This document shows positions 34,457 to 42,874 of a stretch of 42,874 nt of DNA, one piece after another (the first letter of the stretch is position 1; each line of letters begins with the position of its first letter). Source of the DNA: Crenothrix polyspora (lineage in GTDB: Bacteria; Pseudomonadota; Gammaproteobacteria; Methylococcales; Methylomonadaceae). The DNA lies in contig CAMDWT010000011.1 in assembly GCA_945877505.1 (NCBI GenBank), positions 1 through 42,874 on the forward strand, read 5' to 3'. A model generated the notes under the pieces. It ran no database searches. It saw only the letters and a list, made by a program, of their open reading frames with translations, and was not told where the DNA came from. Made by a program: the position numbers and the translations under genes.

Positions 34457-37400
34457 ATGAATTTAACGGACATTTCGACTGGGCTTGGGAGTCAAAAGCA
34501 ATCGGAAGAATTGCAACACATCAATCTGCAATTAGCGGCCTTAGGCCAACCTACTTGTGAAGTTGAAGGCGATCAACACTATCTCAAGTTTGCCGATAGT
34601 TTATTAAAGAATTATTCTCAGCAACGTCGTTTATTGGCTAAGTATCGTTGCCCATCTGATGAACGTATTCAAAATTTCCTAAACACATATCTGCTCGATA
34701 ACGGCTTAGATACTGTTATCAGTTTGCCCGGAGAAACCTTTGTATTAGAACGTAAGGGCTTGGCTAGAGAGTTGTCACTACCTTTTCAAGAGAATGAATT
34801 TCATTCTGCCTACATTGATTCTTATCGGATGCATCAGGGCGTCTTACATAATCCACAAAATGATCGTCGCACGACTAAAGGCGTATTTCATATAGCGGCG
34901 GGTGGACTTCCTGTCCCTGCCGATAAGAATGAAGTGCCTGTTAAGGCTTATGCTGAATTATTACGTATCGCACTGTCACCGCCTGACGATTTATTATGCC
35001 TACCTTTTACCAGTAAACAAGACAGCTCTGCAAAGCTTTGGTTGTCGTTATCGCTGAGTCCCATTGTCGCTCCAGAAGTTAAAGGCTTAAGTGCTAAAAA
35101 AATCATGGAAACGCGATTTTTTGCGCCAGGCGGTTTAGTGGCTAATTTGGATTTTGTAGAGTCTATTTTTGGTAATGCGGGTGACCCGTATTTACCTGAA
35201 AATGATGCCGCGTTAGATATTGATCACTGGACGGGACATACCGGTTGTATCATTCTGGCGCCCCATTTGGTGTTATGTCGAAAAAAGGCTATCGGCCTCC
35301 CACACTATGACGATGCCACGATACGTGAACGCAAAGATGGCATGTGCTGGCATAATGAAGACGATCTTTATAATGACGGCAAACCTTTCAAATTAGTCTG
35401 CCGTAATATGCAGGGTGTGATTGTTACATTGATTGCTGACAATTATTTTGGTTATAGTAAAAAAGAAATTAAGTCTCAGATTAGTTACTCGGCTAATTTA
35501 TTTGGTGGTTGTGAAGAAGAACATTCAGGTGGCGCGCTGGCTTTTTCAAGAGCCATTCTGGGGGAAATTTATTTGCCACAGGATGTTGATAATGATGTAT
35601 CCGTTTCTTTTGATAAAGTTAACCAGTTGCTAGCTTCAGCCATAGACGTTAAAGAGGAAGGGTATGCGCTTGATAAAAAATACCCGACTATTGTGTTTAT
35701 TCCAGATACGGCTCAAATTAATATCCAGCAGCTACAGATTAGTTGGTTTTTGGAAGGTAAGCTACAAACCAAAAAACTGTTGATTGATCATTCTTATGTC
35801 TATCCTAATGGCTTTATCGTTAATATGGAACGACATCCTAATGCCCCCAGTTGGCGGTTGGTAGGGACTTATCCTGAAGGCACTTTTTGCCATAAACCCA
35901 GTACAGTCTCGGGCGGTGGTAAATCTGAAATTTCAAAATCAATTGCTGGCGCTGTTATTTATGGCGCTGATTTTGTCGATAATTTTGATAAAGATATGGC
36001 GATGGTTGCCGATATTTTTGAACATGACTATTCAAGTCGTTTTCGAGATTCTGTTCGTAATGGTACAGATCAACGCAGTTTACTCAGCAATAAACGCACC
36101 TTAGGTTCAGTTATTAAGTTGTTAACACCCTCTGTTACCGAATATTCTCATGATTATAATGACTGGTTGAAGAAAATCCCTCAGCATATTTTGGCGCTGG
36201 TGTTAATGATAAAGCGCTTTTACAAAGCGGAGTGGAAGCAAAATTGGCGAGAACATTTCTCGGTTGATTTAGTCAATGGTTATCCGGGTAATGAATTAAA
36301 ATTTGATGGCCGTAAATTGATGGCTAGTTATCTTAGAGTAGGCTTTGATACTAATGGCGCTTGGCGTGTTTTCAAGTTAAGGCAGGACTTTATGGCGTCG
36401 GCTAAAGTTCAATTGGAAGATGATATAACGGCCTCTATTGTTGTACCGGTAAAATCATTAACAGGACTTAACCCTGATTATAATAATTTTAGTGTTAAGT
36501 TAGTTGATAACTGTGAACAAAGTTTCTTTCAACGTCCAGATGACGCCGTGAATAGGGGCTCTGATTTACAAACAGAGCTTGATTTATCGGGCACTGATAA
36601 TTTTATTTCTAACTTTGAGCCGCTTACCCCCAAAGATGCTCGAGAGTTGATGGAAGATGTTATTCATTTTGATGAATTTAGTAAGCCGATGCGAGATGTT
36701 ATTCGGCGAGCGGCGCTAGGTAAGGACGGTGAGTATTTTGTGTCTTCCGCGCATCCACGCTTAGTTGATGATAAACCTAGTTTAAATGTGCGTTATCTGC
36801 AACTTCGGCCAGATATTGTCAATCCCGTTATGCGGTATTTATCTGAAGTGTCAACACGTCTTGCTAGAGGACTTAGGGCTGATCAAGAAGTTCATTTTCC
36901 CGTTAATGCGGTATTAACGGGGCGTCGAAATAATCCCCGTGATAGCAGTGCAGGGATTAGATCATTGGCTATTTATAATCCCATCCATTATCAAGAGTTA
37001 CCAGAACTGTTTATGGATTTTATCTGCAGTTTGACGGGAAAATCACCCTCAACAACGGGTGCGGGCTCTGAAGGAGCCTTGACGAAAGGGCCTTTCAATG
37101 CGCTTTCAACGACTGCGGATTTAAATACGGCGTTAGTCTCTTTTATATTGTGTGGGTATGACGGCTATTCAACGGCGGCTGGTTATATAGGGTCTCAGCG
37201 CAAGATTGATCATGATATTAGTCTGTTGATTCCTGAAATTTGGTCACGCTTACCGGTAAATCAGCGTGATCCACAGTACCTTATCGAGCAGGGACAGTTA
37301 GAGAAACTAGAGGACTTTGAATATAAAGGTAAAACTGTTCATGCGAGTCGCTTGGGATATCGAATTACTGAACGGTTTGTGCATACTAATTTTGGTAAAG

Positions 37401-37897
37401 TCTTTGATTATCCCACGGCTGTATTTGATGAGGCGATGTTGAAGCCGGAAACACAAGACTTGGACAGTTTTGTGGATGGTGTTAACAATGTTTATGAAGC
37501 TCAACAACGGGTTGCTCAGCTTTATTTTCAGGACGGTTCTATTAATGATGCCTGCCCACCGTTAAAAGCCTTGATTCATATTATGGCTGATGGAAGCTTT
37601 GAAGGTAACGTCATTACTGATTCAGCGATTAGGGCTATGTTTACCCGTGAGTATTTGCTTGAAAGTGACTGGTATCATGAGCGTTTACAGATAAAGCAAC
37701 AAAGGGATAGCTTACTTTGGCAACAACACCGTGATTATGTTTTGAAACGGATGAGCGAAATAGAGGAGGCTGATTTACTCAGTCAGGTTCTTGCTGATAA
37801 GTTGGCTAGCGCTAACCGAATGATTGCTGAAGTATCCCAGCCCTCCTATCTTGAAAGTCTAAAAGGAACATTAGGGGCGGATTGGATACATCAGTGA
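34457..37897 (+). CDS. large protein resembling PPi-type phosphoenolpyruvate carboxykinase
   Basis: A 1146-residue cytoplasmic protein (about 130 kDa) with no signal or membrane segment. GGAG precedes ATG 34457. The size matches PPi-dependent PEPCK, which interconverts PEP, CO2 and phosphate with oxaloacetate and pyrophosphate and is about twice as long as GTP/ATP PEPCK. 'TVSGGGKSEISKS' (S485-GGGK489-S) sits like the PEPCK P-loop (SGTGKT). 'HFPVNAVLTGRRNNPR' and 'TTGAGSEGALTKGPFNA' (G868-E872) are the most conserved-looking blocks of the second half. Identification is from memory of the family, without a search; a diverged paralogue is possible. Confidence 0.55.
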   Translation: MNLTDISTGLGSQKQSEELQHINLQLAALGQPTCEVEGDQHYLKFADSLLKNYSQQRRLLAKYRCPSDERIQNFLNTYLLDNGLDTVISLPGETFVLERKGLARELSLPFQENEFHSAYIDSYRMHQGVLHNPQNDRRTTKGVFHIAAGGLPVPADKNEVPVKAYAELLRIALSPPDDLLCLPFTSKQDSSAKLWLSLSLSPIVAPEVKGLSAKKIMETRFFAPGGLVANLDFVESIFGNAGDPYLPENDAALDIDHWTGHTGCIILAPHLVLCRKKAIGLPHYDDATIRERKDGMCWHNEDDLYNDGKPFKLVCRNMQGVIVTLIADNYFGYSKKEIKSQISYSANLFGGCEEEHSGGALAFSRAILGEIYLPQDVDNDVSVSFDKVNQLLASAIDVKEEGYALDKKYPTIVFIPDTAQINIQQLQISWFLEGKLQTKKLLIDHSYVYPNGFIVNMERHPNAPSWRLVGTYPEGTFCHKPSTVSGGGKSEISKSIAGAVIYGADFVDNFDKDMAMVADIFEHDYSSRFRDSVRNGTDQRSLLSNKRTLGSVIKLLTPSVTEYSHDYNDWLKKIPQHILALVLMIKRFYKAEWKQNWREHFSVDLVNGYPGNELKFDGRKLMASYLRVGFDTNGAWRVFKLRQDFMASAKVQLEDDITASIVVPVKSLTGLNPDYNNFSVKLVDNCEQSFFQRPDDAVNRGSDLQTELDLSGTDNFISNFEPLTPKDARELMEDVIHFDEFSKPMRDVIRRAALGKDGEYFVSSAHPRLVDDKPSLNVRYLQLRPDIVNPVMRYLSEVSTRLARGLRADQEVHFPVNAVLTGRRNNPRDSSAGIRSLAIYNPIHYQELPELFMDFICSLTGKSPSTTGAGSEGALTKGPFNALSTTADLNTALVSFILCGYDGYSTAAGYIGSQRKIDHDISLLIPEIWSRLPVNQRDPQYLIEQGQLEKLEDFEYKGKTVHASRLGYRITERFVHTNFGKVFDYPTAVFDEAMLKPETQDLDSFVDGVNNVYEAQQRVAQLYFQDGSINDACPPLKALIHIMADGSFEGNVITDSAIRAMFTREYLLESDWYHERLQIKQQRDSLLWQQHRDYVLKRMSEIEEADLLSQVLADKLASANRMIAEVSQPSYLESLKGTLGADWIHQ

Positions 37898-37912
37898 GAA
37901 AATAATTGCCAT

Positions 37913-37943
37913 GGAGAAAATGCTTTAAACAGAAATTTTCTCC
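37913..37943 (+). terminator. intercistronic hairpin
   Basis: GGAGAAAAT (37913-37921) pairs with ATTTTCTCC (37935-37943), with a 13-base loop. ATTTTTTAA follows nine bases later, then AAGGA and the methyltransferase ATG. It may be a partial terminator or processing site between the two genes. Confidence 0.4.
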
Positions 37944-37970
37944 GGTAGCCCATTTTTTAAAAGGAAAATA

Positions 37971-38636
37971 ATGCCTGCTTTACAATCGCCTACTGTTTTA
38001 AATCCAGCCATTGAAAATTATATGGGAGGACTTTTAAATCATTTTGATAACACGGTTCTGATAGAGATGGAATTGTTGGCGCAAAAGAATAATTTCCCTA
38101 TTGTCGGCCGTTTGGTGGGTGTTTTTTTAGAAACACTGGCAAAAATGATTAATGCCAAACGTGTTTTTGAGTTTGGTAGCGGTTATGGATATTCTGCTTA
38201 TTGGTTTGCTAGAGCGGTAGGGCCTTCGGGGCAAGTGCATTGCAGTGAAGCCGATTTTCTTAATAAAGATAGGGCTGAGGGATACTTAAGCGCAGTCGAT
38301 TTATGGGACAGAATTGATTTTAAAGCGGGTATGGCCCAAGCTATTTTTAACCAAACGGACGGCTTATTTGATATTTGTTATAACGATGTTGATAAAGGAG
38401 ATTATCCAGAGATATGGTTATTGGCTAAAGATCGAATTCGTCCTGGAGGGCTTTATATTGCCGATAATGTACTGTGGCGTGGAAGGGTTGCGGCTAAACA
38501 GTCTGCTGATGTATTTCCAGGGTGGACAGAGGCAATCCGAGAGCATAACCAATTGATTTTTAATGATCCTGACTTTGACACTTTTATTAATCCAACACGT
38601 GATGGGGTAATAGTGGCGCGCAGGAAAACAGACTAA
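37971..38636 (+). CDS. O-methyltransferase family 3 (SAM-dependent)
   Basis: A 221-residue protein with a strong AAGGA ribosome binding site. The family pattern is: N-terminal cap helices ending in 'LVGVFLETLAKMINAKRVFEFGSGYGYSAYWFARA' (SAM-binding G-S-G-Y-G), acidic 'CSEAD', metal-binding type 'CYNDVDKGDYPEIW', and 'RPGGLYIADNVLWRGRVA'. The last motif is diagnostic for COMT-like, divalent-cation-dependent O-methyltransferases. The substrate is unknown. It lies 26 bases before the RelA-like gene and is probably cotranscribed with it. Confidence 0.88.
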   Translation: MPALQSPTVLNPAIENYMGGLLNHFDNTVLIEMELLAQKNNFPIVGRLVGVFLETLAKMINAKRVFEFGSGYGYSAYWFARAVGPSGQVHCSEADFLNKDRAEGYLSAVDLWDRIDFKAGMAQAIFNQTDGLFDICYNDVDKGDYPEIWLLAKDRIRPGGLYIADNVLWRGRVAAKQSADVFPGWTEAIREHNQLIFNDPDFDTFINPTRDGVIVARRKTD

Positions 38637-38662
38637 AAAACAGCCAAATAGGTAAATTGAAG

Positions 38663-40159
38663 ATGCCATTAAACTCATCAAGTCAGGAATTACATCATCA
38701 GATTTTCGGTTCAATTCTCGATAGGGCAGAAATAAGTCCATATTTATTATTGTCAGCCAATGACTATCAAACAGCCCTTAAACAGGCGACGAAAATGATG
38801 AATAATCGGGGTTTTGATGTTGTTGATGAGGGTAGTGAGCTGCAAGAAAGCGAACAAGAAAGAGCGAAAAATTACGTCAACCGAACTTATCGTTATTTCT
38901 TTAATTGGCTTTTCCCGTTTGTTAAAACCCAACTTGAAGGGTTGCGAACTCTAAACTCTAATAATAGTGATCTTTACCAGCTCAGTTTGGAAGCAATTCG
39001 ACACGTTGAGTTAATCTTGAATAATCCCACGTTTCAAACGATAGTCTGTCAAGATCCACGACACCTTTTTTTACTGGCCTCTTCAGGAAAATATCCAACT
39101 GTTTTTCATGGCTACCAAGATAAGAATTGGGAGGTTCCTGTGGCATGGCAGCAAACCGCTTGTTCTATGCTAAAGATGGGTTATTTAATAAAATCCATTG
39201 AGGAAGAAAGCCAAGATATTAATGATTATGCTCAATTGGGTCATTTTTTGGAAACCAAAAATCAAAATCTTGATGATCTCTTTAATTATGATTGGCAAAA
39301 TCCAAAATACATTCCGTCCAGTGAGTCGGCTCAAAATGCCTTTGTTAAAATATCCTCTTTTTTTCATAAACTTAAAGAGTCTATAACAGTCGATAAGCAA
39401 AATAACTGGTTTGTTTTTGATAGTGGTGATGGTGTTAAGGTTAACATTAGTGAAATAAAAGCTAGATTAAAAAGTCCTGAAAGTATGGTCACTAAGTTAG
39501 GGAAAGATTTAGAGGGTGAGGCTTATGACATTAGGGATATTCTCGCGATTACTTTTATATTGAAAGACAAGGATGATACCTTAAAGCTGTTTCATGCTTT
39601 GCAAAAGAAAGGCGTTATTCTTCAAGAAAACACCAACTCTCAATCGATAACACAAACACTTTTCGATGCGCCAGAAAGTATGATTGAAGCCGTTAGACGA
39701 TTAATGGTTAGTCTCTCAAAAAGTGCCGGACAGGAAGAAATATCGACCGAGCAAGAGCTGCTTGCAAATGCCAGAACTTTCTATGAAGCACTGAGTATGA
39801 ACGCAGAAAAGAACCAGTATTCGTCACTTGGGCATCGAAAGTTTCAATGTAAAATAAGCTTTTCCTTGCCCATCCACAGAGACGCTAAAACGCATAAGAT
39901 TATGATTCCGGGCACGCCTGTCTATGCACGCAGAAATGAGATCGATAAGAAAACACAGGAACATACCTTAGGCGTGGAATTACGTATTTCTGATGAAGAA
40001 AGTTGGTGTGCCTCTGAGTATAAAGGAGATTCCCACCATGACGCTTATAAGTTTAGGCAATTAGTCTCGGTGATGAACCGCGTTTTCAAAAATGTATTTA
40101 ACATGCCTAAAGACACTATTGTGCAATTAAAAAAAGATCAGTCGATACTTTTCTCATAG
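38663..40159 (+). CDS. divergent RelA/SpoT-type synthetase-domain protein
   Basis: A 498-residue soluble protein (ATG 38663; a TTG two codons upstream is possible). Residues 1-245 are helical, without a recognisable HD hydrolase motif. From about 265 the spacing of the RelA/SpoT synthetase is kept. 'ARLKSPESMVTK' matches R.K...S...K of GRPKHIYSIYRK, and 'YDIRDILAITF' places D292 like the Mg-binding Asp. 'YSSLGH' (Y386) matches the G-loop Y.S.H, 'GVELRI' (E439, R441) matches EVQIRT, and 'SEYKGDSHHDAYKFRQ' matches AEYG.AAHW.YK. Deviations: T at the IR arginine. It resembles the TIGR04552/TIGR04562 hypothetical families. Activity untested; nucleotide pyrophosphokinase is inferred. It ends 12 bases from convergent nasA. 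Confidence 0.65.
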   Translation: MPLNSSSQELHHQIFGSILDRAEISPYLLLSANDYQTALKQATKMMNNRGFDVVDEGSELQESEQERAKNYVNRTYRYFFNWLFPFVKTQLEGLRTLNSNNSDLYQLSLEAIRHVELILNNPTFQTIVCQDPRHLFLLASSGKYPTVFHGYQDKNWEVPVAWQQTACSMLKMGYLIKSIEEESQDINDYAQLGHFLETKNQNLDDLFNYDWQNPKYIPSSESAQNAFVKISSFFHKLKESITVDKQNNWFVFDSGDGVKVNISEIKARLKSPESMVTKLGKDLEGEAYDIRDILAITFILKDKDDTLKLFHALQKKGVILQENTNSQSITQTLFDAPESMIEAVRRLMVSLSKSAGQEEISTEQELLANARTFYEALSMNAEKNQYSSLGHRKFQCKISFSLPIHRDAKTHKIMIPGTPVYARRNEIDKKTQEHTLGVELRISDEESWCASEYKGDSHHDAYKFRQLVSVMNRVFKNVFNMPKDTIVQLKKDQSILFS

Positions 40160-40171
40160 TGCTAGTGATTT

Positions 40172-42835
40172 TTAACACATTAACAGGGCTTTTATTTCAG
40201 ATATACATGATCCACAATTAGTGCCTGCTTTAAGATGGGATCCCACTTCGTGATGCGTTTTTAAATTTTTTTCTTTGATCGCTGTTCGTAGGGTTTTTTC
40301 GCCTACATTGAAACAAGCACAGATAATATCGCCAACATCAATAACACCAATGGGAGGCAATCCCAATAGTAATGTCTTACGTTCATTTATATCGGGTGTC
40401 ATTTCAAAAAGACTGCTTAACCAAGCGCGTCCACGAAGCGTGTTATCGGCACTGATAAAAATGACGGTTTCTAATTGATTTTTAATAAATTGTGCGGCTC
40501 TGTAGTTACCTTTTCGAGGATCTTTATAGTCTTGCCATTCTGAGTTTTCGAAAACTGCATTGCAGAAATTTTCTTGGATATAGTCGGACCAATCTTCAGG
40601 ATTTGTCTCTCCGGCCAGTTCATAGCGATAAAATTGTTCACCCTTTATTTTAACGTGATATTCAGGACCCTTAATCGTCAGTTCGTGGCGTGATAAGATA
40701 AAACCTTGCCAAATAGGTGTATAGGCTTTTATTTGAACCGGCGTGTGTTTACTTTCTGGTTGCTTAGAGAGTGGATCAACCACGGGATTGATTAAGGCGC
40801 CCATGCGCCCTTGGCTGGCGAATTGTTCGGTCCAATGCATCGGTACAAACAGGTTACCTTGTTGCTGGCTATCAGTAATTTGTATGCGAGCCATCATTGA
40901 GCCCCATGGGCTTTCGATAACAGCTAAGGTGTTGGGGGACAATGCGTAGTGCTGAGCATCAAAAGGATGGACTTCGACAAAAGGTTCAGGTCTATGTTGA
41001 TTTAATTTGGTAGCGAGAGCAGTCCGGGTCATGGTATGCCACTGATCCCGATAGCGACCGGTATTTAGAATCAAGGGATAGTTTGTATCGGGAAGATTAA
41101 CCGGTTGTCGAGGTTCTATCGCAATAAATTGAGCTTTGCCGGATTTAGTGAAAAATTGACCATCCTCAAAAAAACGGGCTCTGCCTTGAGGGTAAGCTTT
41201 ATTAACGGGCCATTGAATGGGTTGTAGACGATCATAATCATGCTGGCTGATTTCAGCGAGTGCCGAGATGTCAAAATCACGAAGTCCTTGTTGGTGATTA
41301 TTTTCAAAACCTGAAAGGGCGGCATGTTCACGAAAAATGTCACAGGGATGTTGGTAATTAAAGGCCTGCTTATAGCCCATGTATTGAGCCACTTGGCTAA
41401 TAATCCACCAGTCTGGTTTAGCGTCGCCGGCTTGACTGAATAGTGCGCGTTGACGTGAGATACGTCGTTCAGAATTAGTGACAGTGCCATTTTTTTCGCT
41501 CCAACCTTGTGCAGGTAGCAAAACATGCGCAAAGGCCGTTGTATCCGTCTTAGCAATGCAATCTGAAACGACCACAAACTCGCAATGCTGTAAAGCATCC
41601 TTTATTTTGTTGGCATTAGGCATGCTAACGACGGGGTTTGTGCCCATAATCCAAACGGCTTTTACTTTTCCGTCAGCAAGGGCGTCAAATAAATCGACAG
41701 CGGTAAGCCCCGGTTTTTTAGCTAGGGTTTCTGTTTTCCAAAAACGTGCGACTCGCTCTACGTCGGCACTATTCGAAAAATCCATATGTGCAGCTAATTG
41801 ATTAGCTAAACCGCCAACTTCTCTGCCGCCCATCGCATTGGGCTGGCCGGTTAATGAGAAAGGTCCCATGCCCGGTTTCCCCAATTTTCCAGTAGCTAGA
41901 TGGCAATTAATAATGGCATTGACTTTATCGGTGCCCGATGAGGATTGATTAATCCCCTGACTGTAAAGGCTCATCACTTTTTCTTTACTGGCAAAGGCTT
42001 CATAAAACCCCAGTACGTCTTTTAAGGCTAGATTACATAATCTTGCAACCTGTTCAATAGCGTAGCTACTGGCAGTCTTAAGCGCTTCGGAAACGCCTTC
42101 AGTATGGGCGTTGATATAGGTATTATTGAGCACATTATTCTGACTTAGAAAGTGTAGGAGCCCATTAAATAAAACGGCATCACTCCCACTAGCTAGGGGT
42201 AAATGGAGGTCGGCAATATCGCAAGTAGCTGTTTTTCGGGGATCAATAACCACCACTTTTAAATCGGGGTTAGCTTCTTTTGCTGCCCGGATACGCTGAA
42301 AAATGACGGGGTGACACCAAGCAGCATTAGAGCCGATTAGAATAATGAGTTCAGCGTGTTCAAAATCATCATAACAACCCGGAACGGTATCGGAGCCAAA
42401 AGCGCGTTTGTGACCCACCACAGAAGAAGCCATACATAAACGACTATTAGTGTCTATATTACCGCTGCCGATAAAGCCTTTCATTAGCTTATTGGCGACA
42501 TAATAATCTTCTGTTAACAATTGCCCAGACCCATAAATTGCGACAGCATCAGGACCATGGTCCTTAATGATTTTAATAAAGGTATCAGCAACAAGGCGCA
42601 GGGCTTCAGGCCACGAACTGTCAAGGCCATAGATTTTAGGATGGAGTAGGCGGCCGTTTAATTCAAGAGTGTCAGCGAGTGCAGAGCCTTTTGAGCAAAG
42701 ACGACCCAAGTTAGCAGGATGGGAGGTATCACCCTTAATGCTGACCTGGTGATTTTTATCACTGGCAGTTGCGGTAATACCGCATCCGACACCGCAGTAG
42801 GGGCAAGTGGTTTGTATGATCGTTTGGTCAGTCAT
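40172..42835 (-). CDS. nasA: assimilatory nitrate reductase catalytic subunit
   Basis: An 887-residue molybdoenzyme. The N-terminal [4Fe-4S] ligands are C11, C14, C18 and C47 (CPYCGVGC ... CSKG). 'SRLCMASSVVG' gives C134 as the probable Mo ligand. 'NPVVSMPNANKI' belongs to the molybdopterin domain, and a molydopterin dinucleotide-binding domain follows at roughly residues 590-705. The C-terminal BFD-like [2Fe-2S] domain holds C839, C841, C874 and C877. It has no Tat or Sec signal, so it is cytoplasmic and reduces nitrate to nitrite for nitrogen assimilation. Electron donor genes would lie to the right, beyond the window. There is no clear ribosome binding site in the 39 bases upstream. Confidence 0.93.
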   Translation of the reverse strand: MTDQTIIQTTCPYCGVGCGITATASDKNHQVSIKGDTSHPANLGRLCSKGSALADTLELNGRLLHPKIYGLDSSWPEALRLVADTFIKIIKDHGPDAVAIYGSGQLLTEDYYVANKLMKGFIGSGNIDTNSRLCMASSVVGHKRAFGSDTVPGCYDDFEHAELIILIGSNAAWCHPVIFQRIRAAKEANPDLKVVVIDPRKTATCDIADLHLPLASGSDAVLFNGLLHFLSQNNVLNNTYINAHTEGVSEALKTASSYAIEQVARLCNLALKDVLGFYEAFASKEKVMSLYSQGINQSSSGTDKVNAIINCHLATGKLGKPGMGPFSLTGQPNAMGGREVGGLANQLAAHMDFSNSADVERVARFWKTETLAKKPGLTAVDLFDALADGKVKAVWIMGTNPVVSMPNANKIKDALQHCEFVVVSDCIAKTDTTAFAHVLLPAQGWSEKNGTVTNSERRISRQRALFSQAGDAKPDWWIISQVAQYMGYKQAFNYQHPCDIFREHAALSGFENNHQQGLRDFDISALAEISQHDYDRLQPIQWPVNKAYPQGRARFFEDGQFFTKSGKAQFIAIEPRQPVNLPDTNYPLILNTGRYRDQWHTMTRTALATKLNQHRPEPFVEVHPFDAQHYALSPNTLAVIESPWGSMMARIQITDSQQQGNLFVPMHWTEQFASQGRMGALINPVVDPLSKQPESKHTPVQIKAYTPIWQGFILSRHELTIKGPEYHVKIKGEQFYRYELAGETNPEDWSDYIQENFCNAVFENSEWQDYKDPRKGNYRAAQFIKNQLETVIFISADNTLRGRAWLSSLFEMTPDINERKTLLLGLPPIGVIDVGDIICACFNVGEKTLRTAIKEKNLKTHHEVGSHLKAGTNCGSCISEIKALLMC

Positions 42836-42874
42836 TGCGAAAGGTTTTTAAAACACAGTGTCGAAGGGAGATGA

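Overview
The window looks like chromosomal DNA of an AT-rich gammaproteobacterium. The best evidence is the E. coli-like order ubiH-pepP-ygfB-zapB-zapA-6S RNA (20760-24696), backed by yheS, cmoB, mlaC and hemB/aroE homologues. A Methylococcales-type methanotroph or relative is my guess, from the mix of a PPi-PEPCK-like giant protein, DUF6600, an HME-RND efflux system and a nasA-type nitrate reductase. No methane-oxidation gene is present to confirm it. No tRNA, rRNA, phage, intact insertion sequence or CRISPR array was seen.

Left part (1-8.2 kb): the tail of a secreted repeat protein, an HdeD-type membrane protein, a two-gene AbiE-like toxin-antitoxin remnant with a broken toxin, the ABC-F ATPase YheS, small membrane proteins, a universal stress protein, a nucleoside-phosphorylase-like protein, SirB2 and an OmpA-family porin with a clear terminator. 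A REP-like inverted repeat follows. Next (8.2-15.7 kb) come a secreted DUF6600 protein ending in a long Gln-rich tandem repeat, a type II NADH dehydrogenase, and a run of membrane proteins (YcxB-like, VTT/TVP38, MgtC/DUF4010). A YgjP-type metallopeptidase closes this part.

Middle (15.8-26.4 kb): housekeeping genes. They are gamma-carbonic anhydrase, aroE and hemB (4-base overlap), mlaC, cmoB, a ComEA-like helix-hairpin-helix protein, and the ubiH-pepP-ygfB operon on the minus strand. zapB-zapA and a recognisable 6S RNA are divergent from that operon. The 6S RNA is followed by chrA, and then by a C-terminal fragment of an OprB-like porin.

Right part (26.4-42.9 kb): a Tim44-domain protein; a metal-efflux operon (secreted His-start protein, CzcC/CzcB/CzcA-like tripartite pump, DUF3240 protein) whose genes overlap by 1-4 bases; a DUF4870 protein; then a three-gene set. 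That set is a 1146-residue protein resembling PPi-dependent PEP carboxykinase, an O-methyltransferase, and a 498-residue protein that keeps the signature residues of a RelA/SpoT alarmone synthetase. An assimilatory nitrate reductase (nasA) runs back from the right edge.

The most noteworthy items are the divergent RelA/SpoT-like protein and its neighbours. Next is the Gln-rich repeat gene, whose reading frame seems to continue past its stop with every further stop being TAA or TAG at places where Gln would fit.
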